Positions 47,576 through 55,514 of a stretch of DNA of 59,944 nt are shown here, piece by piece (position 1 is the stretch's first letter; each line of letters starts with the position of its first letter). The notes under the pieces are model-generated. The model did not search any database, was not told the DNA's origin, and saw nothing but the letters and a program-made list of their open reading frames with translations. Both the position numbers and the translations under genes were made by a program. The stretch is from an uncultured bacterium (GTDB lineage Bacteria; Bacillota; Clostridia; Oscillospirales; Acutalibacteraceae): contig CASDTH010000049.1 of the NCBI GenBank assembly GCA_949283655.1, positions 1-59,944 on the forward strand. Direction: 5' to 3'.

Positions 47576-50173
47576 TCAATCCATGCGGGCGGTAATCCGA
47601 TACTGTCCTGCTTCCAGCACCAGCTCATCCGCATCGCGGCGCACCGTCTCGCCATTGATGCAGAGTATGCCGCTGCCTGGCAGGCAAAGGCTTGCCCGGC
47701 AGCCAAACGGCACCGTGATCTCGTACAGAACGGCGCCATCCGGCTCAATCCTCCACCCGCACTCATAGCGGCCGGAGGCGGAATCATAGGATGCCTTGGC
47801 AAACTGCAATTTGCCGCATGGGTGCGGTGCAATTCGGATGCTTTGGAACCCTGGCGCCCCCGGCTGAAGCCCGCAAAGATCACGGTACATCCACTCCGCA
47901 ATGGCCCCATAGGCATAATGATTCATGCTGTTCATCGAGATATTCACGGTTTCTCCATTTGGCGGAATGGCGTTCCAGCGCTCCCAGATGGTCGTTGCGC
48001 CATGATTCACCTCATACAGCCAGCTCGGAAAATCCTGGTTGAGTAGCAAGCGGCAGGCATCCTCATGCAGGCCGTTCTCCGTAAGCACGCGGCAGAGGTA
48101 GGCCGTGCCGATAAACCCGGTGCGCAGGTGGATATCATCCTCCTCCAGCAGTTCGTGCAGCGCACGAATCACGCGCGGCCGGAACTCCTGGGGGATCAAC
48201 TCCATGTGCAGCGCCACCACATAGGCCGTCTGTGTCGGCACGGCGCAGCGGCCTGTCTCTGTGAAGAACTCCCGGCAGAAGGCCTGCCGGATCTCACCTG
48301 CCAACCGGTTGTAGTGGCCGGCATCCTCTTCCAAGCCGAGCGCTTGCGCTGCCCGGGCCGTTAGGGCGGCAGAATAGGCATAGTACGCAGTGGCAAGGTA
48401 CGTCTCGTCTGTTCCGCCCCCGGCGGAATCCGGGTGGAGGAAGTTATCCAGCGATAGCCAATCCCCGTAATGTCCTCCATTCAGCCACAGCCGCTGGCTG
48501 CCATGCTTCTGATCCTCCCGTTCAAGGTAATCCACCCATCCCTTCATCAGCGGGTATTGCTCACGCAGCAGAGCTTTGTCGCCATAGAATTGATACACCG
48601 TCCAGGGGATAACCGTCGCCGCGTCGGCCCACGCGCAGGAGGCTTCGCCCGTAACCAGAGAACCATCTTCATTTTTTGGCACCGGCACAATGTGTGGGAT
48701 GCTACCATCCAGCAGCTGCTGCTCCAGGCGCATATCGTGCAGATACTTAGCATAAAATGCGGCGCAATCCATGTGGAAGCAGGCTGTGGCGCAGAACACC
48801 TGCGCATCGCCTGTCCATCCCATACGCTCATCCCGCTGCGGGCAATCCGTCGGCAGGTCGAGGAAGTTGCCGCGCTGCCCCCAAATGGTGTTTTGAATCA
48901 GGCGGTTGACCTTAGCGTCTCCCGTCTCTAAAAATCCGGTCTGCTCCAAATCGGAATACAGCACGCACGCGGTAAAATCTGCCGGATCGACCGGCTCTGG
49001 AAAGCCCGTGAGCCGAACGTAGCGGAAGCCGAAGAAGGTGAAATGCGGGCGGGCGTGACGCGCCTGGCCATCGGAGATCCAGGTGAATTTCGCTTGCGCT
49101 GTACGCAGATTCTCCCGGAAGAAGCAGCCCTCCAGCAAAATCTCACCATATTCCAGCGTGAGCGCTACCCCCTGCGCGGCGTGCGCCTCAAACTCCACCC
49201 AGCCGGTCACCTCCTGGCCGAAGTCAAGCACCGTTTCCCCTGCGGGCGTGTGTAGCACCTCAACTGGCGCAAGCCTATGTTTCACGATTACCGGTGGGCT
49301 CAAACGGGGCGTGAGCTTTTTTTGATCCCAATCAAGCCGGTGTGCAGGCGACCAACCGGCGCTTTCTGCCAGCGCCGCCTCCCGGTTTGCATCGTATCGC
49401 TCCCCATCGTAGATATCGCTCAGGAGCACCGGGCTTTCATGACACTGCCAGCTTTCATCCGTCACAAGCTCTGCATGGGAGCCATCCGCACAATCCGCAT
49501 TGATCGCGCAGATGAGCGCAAACTGGCTGCCATATGTATTGGCCTCCGGGTTACCAAAGCGGTAGCGCCCCTTATACCAGCCATTCCCAAGCAAAACCGT
49601 CACCGTATTCTCGCCGGGGACAAGCAGCGGCGTAAGATCATAGGTTTGATATTGCAGCCAGCTGTCATAGGCGTGGATGCCAGGGGCCAGATACTCCTCC
49701 CCCGCTTTTTTACCGTTGAGATAGAGCTCATAAACACCCAGGCCGCAAATATAGGCGCGCGCCCGCGCACACACAGCGGGGAGGTAGAATTGCTTTTGCA
49801 TCACTGGGTGCGTCTGCGGGGAGAAGCCGGGCGTAATCCACTGCGCGCCTTCCGGGAAGGGGCGTGCCAGTTCGAACCAGGCCGGCTTGCTGACGCCGCT
49901 GTCCCCATCGTCGGCACGCACGGATACCCGCCAATAATAGCGTTGCCCTGCCTCCGGAGAAAAATCCGGATGATAGCCAAGCGAGGAAATTTCCGCCTGC
50001 CATCCGCTGTCATAGAGGATGTCGTCAAAGGCCTCCTCCCCTGCGATTTCAACGCGCGCCGCCTGCTGCCGCTTGCCCGTGCTCTCAGCGACCACCCAGG
50101 AAAGGGAAAGCTCCTTCAGCCAAAAGCCCAGCGGGTTCGCGTGATGATTCGTCCGCAGCCGTGTAATTTTCAA
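47576..50173 (-). CDS. Alpha-L-rhamnosidase (GH78)
   Basis: The 865 residues have the GH78 order: an N-terminal fibronectin-like domain (about 1-110; LRTNHHANPLGF, RYYWRVSVRADDGD), the Bac_rhamnosid_N beta-sandwich (about 120-290; ARAYICGLGVYELYLNGKKA, YDLTPLLVPGENTVTVLLGN), an intermediate sandwich (about 300-410), and an (alpha/alpha)6 barrel. The barrel holds LPTDCPQRDERMGWTGDAQV (about 450), the acidic region of the active site, and later GATTIWERWNAI with a conserved Glu. No signal peptide, so it cleaves imported rhamnosides such as flavonoid or pectin fragments. The start is TTG at 50173 after GGGAGGGATATCA; the longer ATG frame has no site. Confidence 0.92.
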   Translation of the reverse strand: MKITRLRTNHHANPLGFWLKELSLSWVVAESTGKRQQAARVEIAGEEAFDDILYDSGWQAEISSLGYHPDFSPEAGQRYYWRVSVRADDGDSGVSKPAWFELARPFPEGAQWITPGFSPQTHPVMQKQFYLPAVCARARAYICGLGVYELYLNGKKAGEEYLAPGIHAYDSWLQYQTYDLTPLLVPGENTVTVLLGNGWYKGRYRFGNPEANTYGSQFALICAINADCADGSHAELVTDESWQCHESPVLLSDIYDGERYDANREAALAESAGWSPAHRLDWDQKKLTPRLSPPVIVKHRLAPVEVLHTPAGETVLDFGQEVTGWVEFEAHAAQGVALTLEYGEILLEGCFFRENLRTAQAKFTWISDGQARHARPHFTFFGFRYVRLTGFPEPVDPADFTACVLYSDLEQTGFLETGDAKVNRLIQNTIWGQRGNFLDLPTDCPQRDERMGWTGDAQVFCATACFHMDCAAFYAKYLHDMRLEQQLLDGSIPHIVPVPKNEDGSLVTGEASCAWADAATVIPWTVYQFYGDKALLREQYPLMKGWVDYLEREDQKHGSQRLWLNGGHYGDWLSLDNFLHPDSAGGGTDETYLATAYYAYSAALTARAAQALGLEEDAGHYNRLAGEIRQAFCREFFTETGRCAVPTQTAYVVALHMELIPQEFRPRVIRALHELLEEDDIHLRTGFIGTAYLCRVLTENGLHEDACRLLLNQDFPSWLYEVNHGATTIWERWNAIPPNGETVNISMNSMNHYAYGAIAEWMYRDLCGLQPGAPGFQSIRIAPHPCGKLQFAKASYDSASGRYECGWRIEPDGAVLYEITVPFGCRASLCLPGSGILCINGETVRRDADELVLEAGQYRITARMD

Positions 50174-50207
50174 ATGATATCCCTCCCAGTATTTGATTGA
50201 CAGTAGT

Positions 50208-50236
50208 ATTATATATAATTTATAAATGGGTTTCAA
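50208..50236 (-). promoter_or_regulatory. Promoter of the rhamnosidase gene
   Basis: Minus-strand TTGAAA (50236-50231), a 17-bp spacer and TATAAT (50213-50208). The remainder of the gap to 50350 is A/T-rich with no gene. Confidence 0.8.
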
Positions 50237-50350
50237 TAAAAATGCAATATTTTTTCGCCCATATTAAATTTTCTAACAGATGGCTGTAGTGGAGCGGCAC
50301 AACGGTTCGGCTCCTCGCCGTGAAAAACAATTTCATCTGCACGTAAGGCA

Positions 50351-50384
50351 TAAAAAACCGGCAGCGTGCATTCCGCTGCCGGTT
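50351..50384 (-). terminator. Terminator of the nagA-reductase operon
   Basis: AACCGGCAGCG (50356-50366) pairs with CGCTGCCGGTT (50374-50384). On the minus strand TTTTTTAT follows. Confidence 0.88.
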
Positions 50385-50447
50385 ACCACGCCATGAGAAA
50401 AAACTTCTCTGGCGAATATGCACTTTTGAGTGGCAAGGGCCTAACCC

Positions 50448-51014
50448 TTACAGCATCTCCGGCAAAGCGCCGATCGCCTGCTGCAAAATGCCGTCTGCAT
50501 CCATGCCCTGGATATCCAGGTTCTCCGCCTGAAAGCAGCGCACCTCCGGGATGCCGTAAAACGCCTCCGACAGCGCCTTTACATAATCGAAGCCCAGATT
50601 TCGGCCTGCAATCGGGCCACCTGCCGTGGTTACATAGAATAATCTTTTCGCACGGCACAGCCCGATTGGAATCCCCTCCGGGGAATAACGGAATGTCATG
50701 CCAGTGATAGTGACGTGCTCAAAATACGCCTTCAATACGGCGGGAAACGAAAGATCCCAATACGGCGCTGCCACCACAATTTCATCCGCCGCCGCAAACT
50801 CTCTGGCGTATTGGAGCAACGGGGCGGAAAGCTCCCCTGCTGCCACACAGCGGTTGCGCTGCTCTATCTGCTCCCAATCCAGCAGGCTAGGTTTTTCCTG
50901 ATACAGGTTCCGCTCCGTCACCTGACCATCCAGCTTCTCCAGCACTCTCTGCGCCAGCAACCGCGTGCGCGAATTTGGCCTTGCGCACGCATTGATCCAC
51001 AATATCTGCTTCAT
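50448..51014 (-). CDS. Flavodoxin-fold NAD(P)H oxidoreductase (azoreductase-like)
   Basis: The 188 residues are a flavodoxin_2/AzoR-type fold binding FMN: MKQILWINACARPNSRTRLL at the phosphate loop, DEIVVAAPYWDLSFPAVLKA followed by YFEHVTITGMTF (about 80-110), and YVTTAGGPI (about 130), which contacts the isoalloxazine ring. These enzymes reduce quinones or azo compounds with NAD(P)H. It starts 5 bp after nagA, so it is co-transcribed; why it pairs with amino-sugar breakdown is unclear. Confidence 0.85.
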   Translation of the reverse strand: MKQILWINACARPNSRTRLLAQRVLEKLDGQVTERNLYQEKPSLLDWEQIEQRNRCVAAGELSAPLLQYAREFAAADEIVVAAPYWDLSFPAVLKAYFEHVTITGMTFRYSPEGIPIGLCRAKRLFYVTTAGGPIAGRNLGFDYVKALSEAFYGIPEVRCFQAENLDIQGMDADGILQQAIGALPEML

Positions 51015-51019
51015 CCTGC

Positions 51020-52147
51020 TTACCCTTTGTTATCCACTACAATTTCGCCCTTGACGATAACCATCCGAATCTCCATATCCCGGTCCAGCACCAACAAATC
51101 CGCCCGTTTACCCGGCGCAATGCTGCCCGTCTCCTTCTCCACATGGATCACACGCGCAGGGTTGATCGTGCAGGATTTAAGCGCCTGCCGAAATGGGATG
51201 CCAAAGCGCAGCACGTTGCGGAATTCATCATAAAGATTGGTCGTGCTCGCGGCGATGGTGCCGTCCGCCAGCAGCGCCTTCCCATCGCGTACATAAACCT
51301 TCTGACCGCCCAGTTCAAACTCTCCGTCCGCCAGGCCGGAGGCCATCATCGCATCGCTGACGATCACGCTGCGATCCTCGCCCAAAATCTGGAAGGCAAT
51401 CCGCAGCGTGGCAGGCGCAATATGGAAGCCGTCACAAATCAACTCCGCCGTGACCGTATCGTGCTCAAACACCGCGCCTACAACGCCTGGCGCGCGGGAA
51501 GAGAGCTGCGTCATCGCGTTAAACAGATGGGTCGCATGGGTAAAGCCCGCCTCAAACGCCTTGGCCGCTGTTTCATAATCCGCGTTGGTGTGCGCGGCGG
51601 AAACCGTGCAGTACGCCCGCGCCCGCGTGGCAAACTCCCGCGCACCATGGGCCTCCGGCGCAACATCCACCAGACGCACCGGGCAGATCTCATGCAGCCT
51701 CTGAAACTCTTCAAAATTCGGGTCACGGATATAGCTGCCGCTCTGCGCGCCCTTTTTGGCGGCGGAAATATACGGCCCCTCCATGTTGATACCCTGAATA
51801 TACGCCCCGCATTCGTGGCCGCGATAATCACGCGCAGCACGCAGGCTAGCCGCCAACTGCTCAAAAGGCAGCGTCATCGTTGTGGGGCAAAAAGAGGTAA
51901 CGCCGTGCCGCGCCAGGTGGCGAGACATACCGGCCAGCGACTCCTCCCGGGCGTCGCAGGTGTCTCCACCCATCGCGCCGTGGGTATGGATATCAATAAA
52001 GCCGGGCGTCACCGTGCAGCCGGAGAGATCGAGCCCCGCCCCCTCCTGTGTGCCGCCAACCTTGGTTAGGATTCCATCCTCCATTTCAATATCGCCCTTT
52101 TGCGGCAAAAAAGCATCGTTATAATAGACTACATTTTTTAAACGCAT
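51020..52147 (-). CDS. nagA: N-acetylglucosamine-6-phosphate deacetylase
   Basis: The 375 residues, from MRLKNVVYYNDAF, match NagA, which removes acetate from GlcNAc-6-P during amino-sugar use. Metal and substrate motifs: VTPGFIDIHTHGAMGGDTCD near 50, GINMEGPYISAAKKGAQSG near 120 with the catalytic-site Glu, AHTNADYETA near 185, THATHLFNAMTQLSSRAPGV near 205, and VIVSDAMMASGL near 265. The C-terminal GSIAPGKRADLLVLDRDMEI segment closes the beta domain. nagB is not nearby. AGGAGGGTTTTGCG precedes the ATG. Confidence 0.95.
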   Translation of the reverse strand: MRLKNVVYYNDAFLPQKGDIEMEDGILTKVGGTQEGAGLDLSGCTVTPGFIDIHTHGAMGGDTCDAREESLAGMSRHLARHGVTSFCPTTMTLPFEQLAASLRAARDYRGHECGAYIQGINMEGPYISAAKKGAQSGSYIRDPNFEEFQRLHEICPVRLVDVAPEAHGAREFATRARAYCTVSAAHTNADYETAAKAFEAGFTHATHLFNAMTQLSSRAPGVVGAVFEHDTVTAELICDGFHIAPATLRIAFQILGEDRSVIVSDAMMASGLADGEFELGGQKVYVRDGKALLADGTIAASTTNLYDEFRNVLRFGIPFRQALKSCTINPARVIHVEKETGSIAPGKRADLLVLDRDMEIRMVIVKGEIVVDNKG

Positions 52148-52279
52148 CGCAAAACCCTCCTGTTCCTTTTCACAATATGCTTTCTTCCAGTATAGCACAT
52201 GCAAAATGGAAAATCCATGCGGAAAACAACCGGTACGCAAAAGTCTTGCCTCGCCACCGCACGCGGCAGGCTGCTATTT

Positions 52280-53644
52280 TTAAATGCGTCCGAGCAGATT
52301 GCAGCCGCCTTCAAATGGAAGAACATTCGCAAAGCGGGCGGCCAGCCCCGGCGCTAAGGGGTGAAAAAGCCGGATGCCGATTGTATCCCCCTGCTGCGCA
52401 CGGATGGGAACCATAAAGCTGGCTTTTTCCCCAGTGACCAGTTGCGCAGGCTGATAAGAGGCTCTATACTCCCGGCACACGCCGCTCTGCCCAACGACCT
52501 GCACAGCCAAACAGCTGAGCGTATAGGGCAGCGCAAAACCGGTGTTTTGCAGGGTAAAACAAAGCTCATGTGTAAAGTTATTACTCTTTACATCACAATG
52601 TACTCTACAGTCGAGCAGATGAATCTGGTAGCCGAGGTGATCGCAGAGATAGTCAAACACCGTGCGTTTTATCGGGTTTCCCGCCGCATCGAGGAAGTAG
52701 CTCTCGTCATACGGGCAGCCGTAGAGCGCAAGCTGCTCCTTGACAAGTGGTTCTCCTTGCCATCGCAGCATATTATAGCTGCCGCCCTCCTCCCGGTAAT
52801 TGTGCGCAAGGCTCAGTGTGGCCAGGCTGTGCTCCGCGCAGCAGGCAAGCATCTGAATCCCATCGATATGGCCGTTTTGATAAAGCTTATCTCTCCCCCA
52901 CGGCATCTCGCCATCGTTAAAGCGCAATCGGGAAAGTTCCCAAAAAGTGCGGCGCCGCCGGTTCCAGAAATGCCCGCGATCGCTGTTCCATTTAAAATGC
53001 GCGCCCACCAGATAATCATCGTGAAATCCGATTCGCCCCCGCTGCTCCGAAGGCGTTTTCTCCCAAACCGGCAAAGTGCGCACCTGTATGGGGAGCCCGG
53101 CCGGCGCCATCTGGCAAATGGCGTTGAGCAGCTTTTTTGCGTTGTGGTGATGCGCGGCAGAATGCCACTCCCCCCAGGCGCCATAAAATCCGGCCTGTAA
53201 AACGGCCACCGTTTCATAAACCAGCCGCGCGTGCCGCGCCATCCAATCGCCAAGCTGGCCGATGTGCTCCAAAATCCGGGCTGTCACCGGGCCATGCCTG
53301 CGGTTAGCCTCTTCCTCATAGGCAAAGCGCAGCACTGCCCTCAGGCCCTTTCGGCGCAGTGCCTCCAAATAGCCTTGTAGCTGATTGAGCGCATGCGTAT
53401 CCAGCGGGCGGTCCAAATATTCTGAAAGATAAATATAAAGCTGCACAAGTCTGCACTGCTCCGCCTCATATTCCCGCAACTGCCCCTCCAGATAATCGAG
53501 CGCCGTTTGCTCCGGGTGAAAGGCGGCACAGCCGCTGCCCAGGCGCAGGTAGGCCTCCAGGCGGAAGCCTCTGTCGGGATTCTGCCGCAGCAGGGAGTAT
53601 GCTTCCCCTGCAAGCGGCGGAACGCTAAGCCGTTGATCTGCCAT
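52280..53644 (-). CDS. DUF4874/DUF4832 protein
   Basis: The 454 residues, from MADQRLSVPPLAG, show a DUF4874 barrel-like N-terminal half (NPDRGFRLEAYLRLG, LVQLYIYLSEYLDR, VLRFAYEEEANRRHGP, VAVLQAGFYGAWGEWHS with a Glu near 170 where a glycosidase acid/base might sit) and a DUF4832 half (RIGFHDDYLVGAHFKWNSDR, GGSYNMLRWQGEPLVKEQL, then a C-terminal beta-sandwich ending near GCNLLGRI). Such proteins are found in polysaccharide-use regions; activity is not established. AGGAGGCGGACAGC precedes the ATG. No signal peptide. Confidence 0.83.
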   Translation of the reverse strand: MADQRLSVPPLAGEAYSLLRQNPDRGFRLEAYLRLGSGCAAFHPEQTALDYLEGQLREYEAEQCRLVQLYIYLSEYLDRPLDTHALNQLQGYLEALRRKGLRAVLRFAYEEEANRRHGPVTARILEHIGQLGDWMARHARLVYETVAVLQAGFYGAWGEWHSAAHHHNAKKLLNAICQMAPAGLPIQVRTLPVWEKTPSEQRGRIGFHDDYLVGAHFKWNSDRGHFWNRRRRTFWELSRLRFNDGEMPWGRDKLYQNGHIDGIQMLACCAEHSLATLSLAHNYREEGGSYNMLRWQGEPLVKEQLALYGCPYDESYFLDAAGNPIKRTVFDYLCDHLGYQIHLLDCRVHCDVKSNNFTHELCFTLQNTGFALPYTLSCLAVQVVGQSGVCREYRASYQPAQLVTGEKASFMVPIRAQQGDTIGIRLFHPLAPGLAARFANVLPFEGGCNLLGRI

Positions 53645-53657
53645 TGCTGTCCGCCTC

Positions 53658-53762
53658 CTAAACAAACGGGGACGAGAGGGCCCACCGCGTTGCTGCGGAG
53701 CCCTCCTCTATCAAAAACCCAATCGCCACACGATGTGCGCCCGGAAGAAGCCGCCCCAGGCT
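53658..53762 (-). pseudogene. Possible C-terminal gene fragment between trmD and the DUF4832 gene
   Basis: In a frame different from trmD, the minus strand reads SLGRLLPGAHRVAIGFLIEE then GSAATRWALSSPFV and a stop at 53658, immediately upstream of the DUF4832 ribosome-binding site. It resembles the end of a beta-sandwich domain as found at DUF4832 C-termini. It may be the remnant of a deleted relative, or a chance frame. Confidence 0.25.
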
Positions 53763-54510
53763 ATGATTCCTCCCCGGTTTCCCCCTGTGCGAGGCGGCTG
53801 AGAAAAGCGCGATCGCTTTGCTCAAGCTCGGCATGCTCCAGCATATCCGGCCGGCGAGAAAATGTGCGCTCCAGCGCCCGCTCGCGCCGCCAGCGCGCAA
53901 TATTGGCATGGTGGCCGGAGAGCAGCACCTCCGGCACTGCCTTCCCGTGCCACTCATAGGGCCGGGTATATTGTGGATATTCTAAAAGCGAATGAAAATG
54001 GCTTTCCTCCTGAAAGGCCTCCTCATTGGCCAACACGCCGGGCAGCATCCGGCAGATGGCGTCTGTCAGCACCAGGGCGGGCAGCTCGCCACCCGTGAGC
54101 ACATAGTCGCCAATGGAGATTTCCTCATCCACCAGCTCCTCAATCACGCGCTCATCCACGCCCTCATAGTGGCCGCACAACAGCGCGAGGTTATCATATT
54201 CCGCAAGCTTCCGCACGCGCTGCTGCGTGAGCACCCGTCCCTGTGGAGAGAGATAGATCAGTCGCGGCCTTTTGCCGATCTCCTCACACAACGCCTGAAA
54301 GCAATCGTAAATCGGCTGTGCCTGCATCACCATGCCCATGCCGCCGCCATAGGGGGTGTCATCCACACGGTTGTGCTTATCCAGCGTATAATCCCGGATG
54401 TTGCGGCAGTTAAGCTCCACCAGCCCGCGCTCCCGCGCGCGGCCAATGATGCTCTCGCGCAGAACGGCGTCGCACATCTCGGGGAAAAGGGTTAACAGAT
54501 CAATACGCAT
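53761..54510 (-). CDS. trmD: tRNA (guanine-N1-)-methyltransferase
   Basis: The 249 residues match TrmD, which methylates G37 of tRNAs with S-adenosylmethionine to keep the reading frame. Knot-fold signatures: MRIDLLTLFPEMCDAVLRES at the N-terminus, VDDTPYGGGMGMVMQAQP near 52, LLCGHYEGVDERVIEELVDE near 112, and SIGDYVLTGGELPALVLTD near 132. The C-terminal helical domain is present (RPYEWHGKAVPEVLLSGHHA). It normally follows rimM closely; here a 218-bp repeat separates them. AGGATGAAAAAGCC lies before the ATG. Confidence 0.95.
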   Translation of the reverse strand: MRIDLLTLFPEMCDAVLRESIIGRARERGLVELNCRNIRDYTLDKHNRVDDTPYGGGMGMVMQAQPIYDCFQALCEEIGKRPRLIYLSPQGRVLTQQRVRKLAEYDNLALLCGHYEGVDERVIEELVDEEISIGDYVLTGGELPALVLTDAICRMLPGVLANEEAFQEESHFHSLLEYPQYTRPYEWHGKAVPEVLLSGHHANIARWRRERALERTFSRRPDMLEHAELEQSDRAFLSRLAQGETGEES

Positions 54511-54536
54511 GGCTTTTTCATCCTTTCAGCAGAGGT

Positions 54537-54754
54537 TAGCATCTGTATACAAAGGGAACATCGCCGCCCGGCGGGCTCAAGCGGGCACTCGCTGCGTTCT
54601 CGGGCACGGCCTTGGCGATCCTCTCACCTGAATCCGCCGGAGCAGCCCTTTGGCGTTTTCAGCCTGTGGCCGTGTTTCCGGCAAGGAGGATCACGCAGCC
54701 AGGAGCGCGGCCACGGCGCTAAAAACCGATGGGTACCCCTGCACACGGATGTTA
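54537..54754 (-). repeat. TA-flanked MITE-like repeat, copy 3, inside the rimM-trmD operon
   Basis: This 218-bp copy, read on the minus strand, begins TA-ACATCCGTGTGCAGGGG and ends CCCTTTGTATACAGATGC-TA, the same ends as copy 2. It is shorter and more diverged internally but keeps the GTGGCC/GGCCAC hairpin and the GAACGCAGCGAG segment. It fills most of the gap between the rimM stop (54771) and the trmD start (54510). As with the other copies, the GATGC-TA end faces the downstream gene. Confidence 0.85.
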
Positions 54755-54770
54755 GGCCAAAGGAAGTGCG

Positions 54771-55301
54771 CTACTCCCGAATCTCCTCCGCCTCGTCAAA
54801 AATCCCACGGATCGGGCGGATGCGAATCTCCTCCCCGTCGATATCCGTCTCAATCACAATGGAGGGGATAGCAGGCATCAGCCGCTCCACCCCCGCAGGG
54901 TCCTTCACATGCCAAACGTCGTTCGCGCCGGTGGCGCTCACATCCGTCAGCGTGCCGTAAAACCGGCCGGTATCCGCATCCACCACGCGGCAGCCGATGA
55001 GATCCTGAATGAAATAATCGCCAGGCGCGAGCTGCGCCTCCTCCCGGTTCATAAAGAGGATACGCCCCCGCAGCGTTGCAGCAGCCTCCAGCGTGTCAAC
55101 CCCCTCCAGCCGGAGAAGCATCACATTGCCATGCGGGCGGCTGGAGAGCACCTGTGTAGCCCTTTCCCCGCTACCGCTGAAATACAGCGTGTGAAACTGC
55201 TGAAAGAACAACGGGCTGTCGCACCAGGGCTGCACGCGCATCTCCCCCCGCACGCCGTGCGTGCCAACAATCTTCCCCAGCTCCAGATACTGCCTGCGCA
55301 T
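54771..55301 (-). CDS. rimM: Ribosome maturation factor RimM
   Basis: The 176 residues, from MRRQYLELGKIVGTHGVRGE, match RimM: a reductase-fold N-terminal domain (ELGKIVGTHGVRGEMRVQPW, LRLEGVDTLEAAATLRGRIL) and a PRC-barrel C-terminal domain (GDYFIQDLIGCRVVDADTG, NDVWHVKDPAGVERLMPAIP). It assists 30S head assembly near protein S19. The usual upstream partners rpsP and the KH protein are absent: beyond it lies a divergent glycosidase-like gene. So the rpsP-rimM-trmD-rplS cluster is broken here. Confidence 0.94.
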   Translation of the reverse strand: MRRQYLELGKIVGTHGVRGEMRVQPWCDSPLFFQQFHTLYFSGSGERATQVLSSRPHGNVMLLRLEGVDTLEAAATLRGRILFMNREEAQLAPGDYFIQDLIGCRVVDADTGRFYGTLTDVSATGANDVWHVKDPAGVERLMPAIPSIVIETDIDGEEIRIRPIRGIFDEAEEIRE

Positions 55302-55514
55302 GCTAACCTCCGCCCTTTCCGGCCTGTTTTGCCCCGGCTGCACAGTGTCATGCGTACCGAAGCATCTGCCTGCCATTATACCCGCTGCGGCACGGCCGGT
55401 CAAGCGCATGGGTGGACAGATACGTAAGAACCTGCTATTATAAAACCGGGTATATAATCAATGCTGGATTTTCACGCATGGGACAGTGTATTTTGAAAAA
55501 TTGGGGGGATTGCA

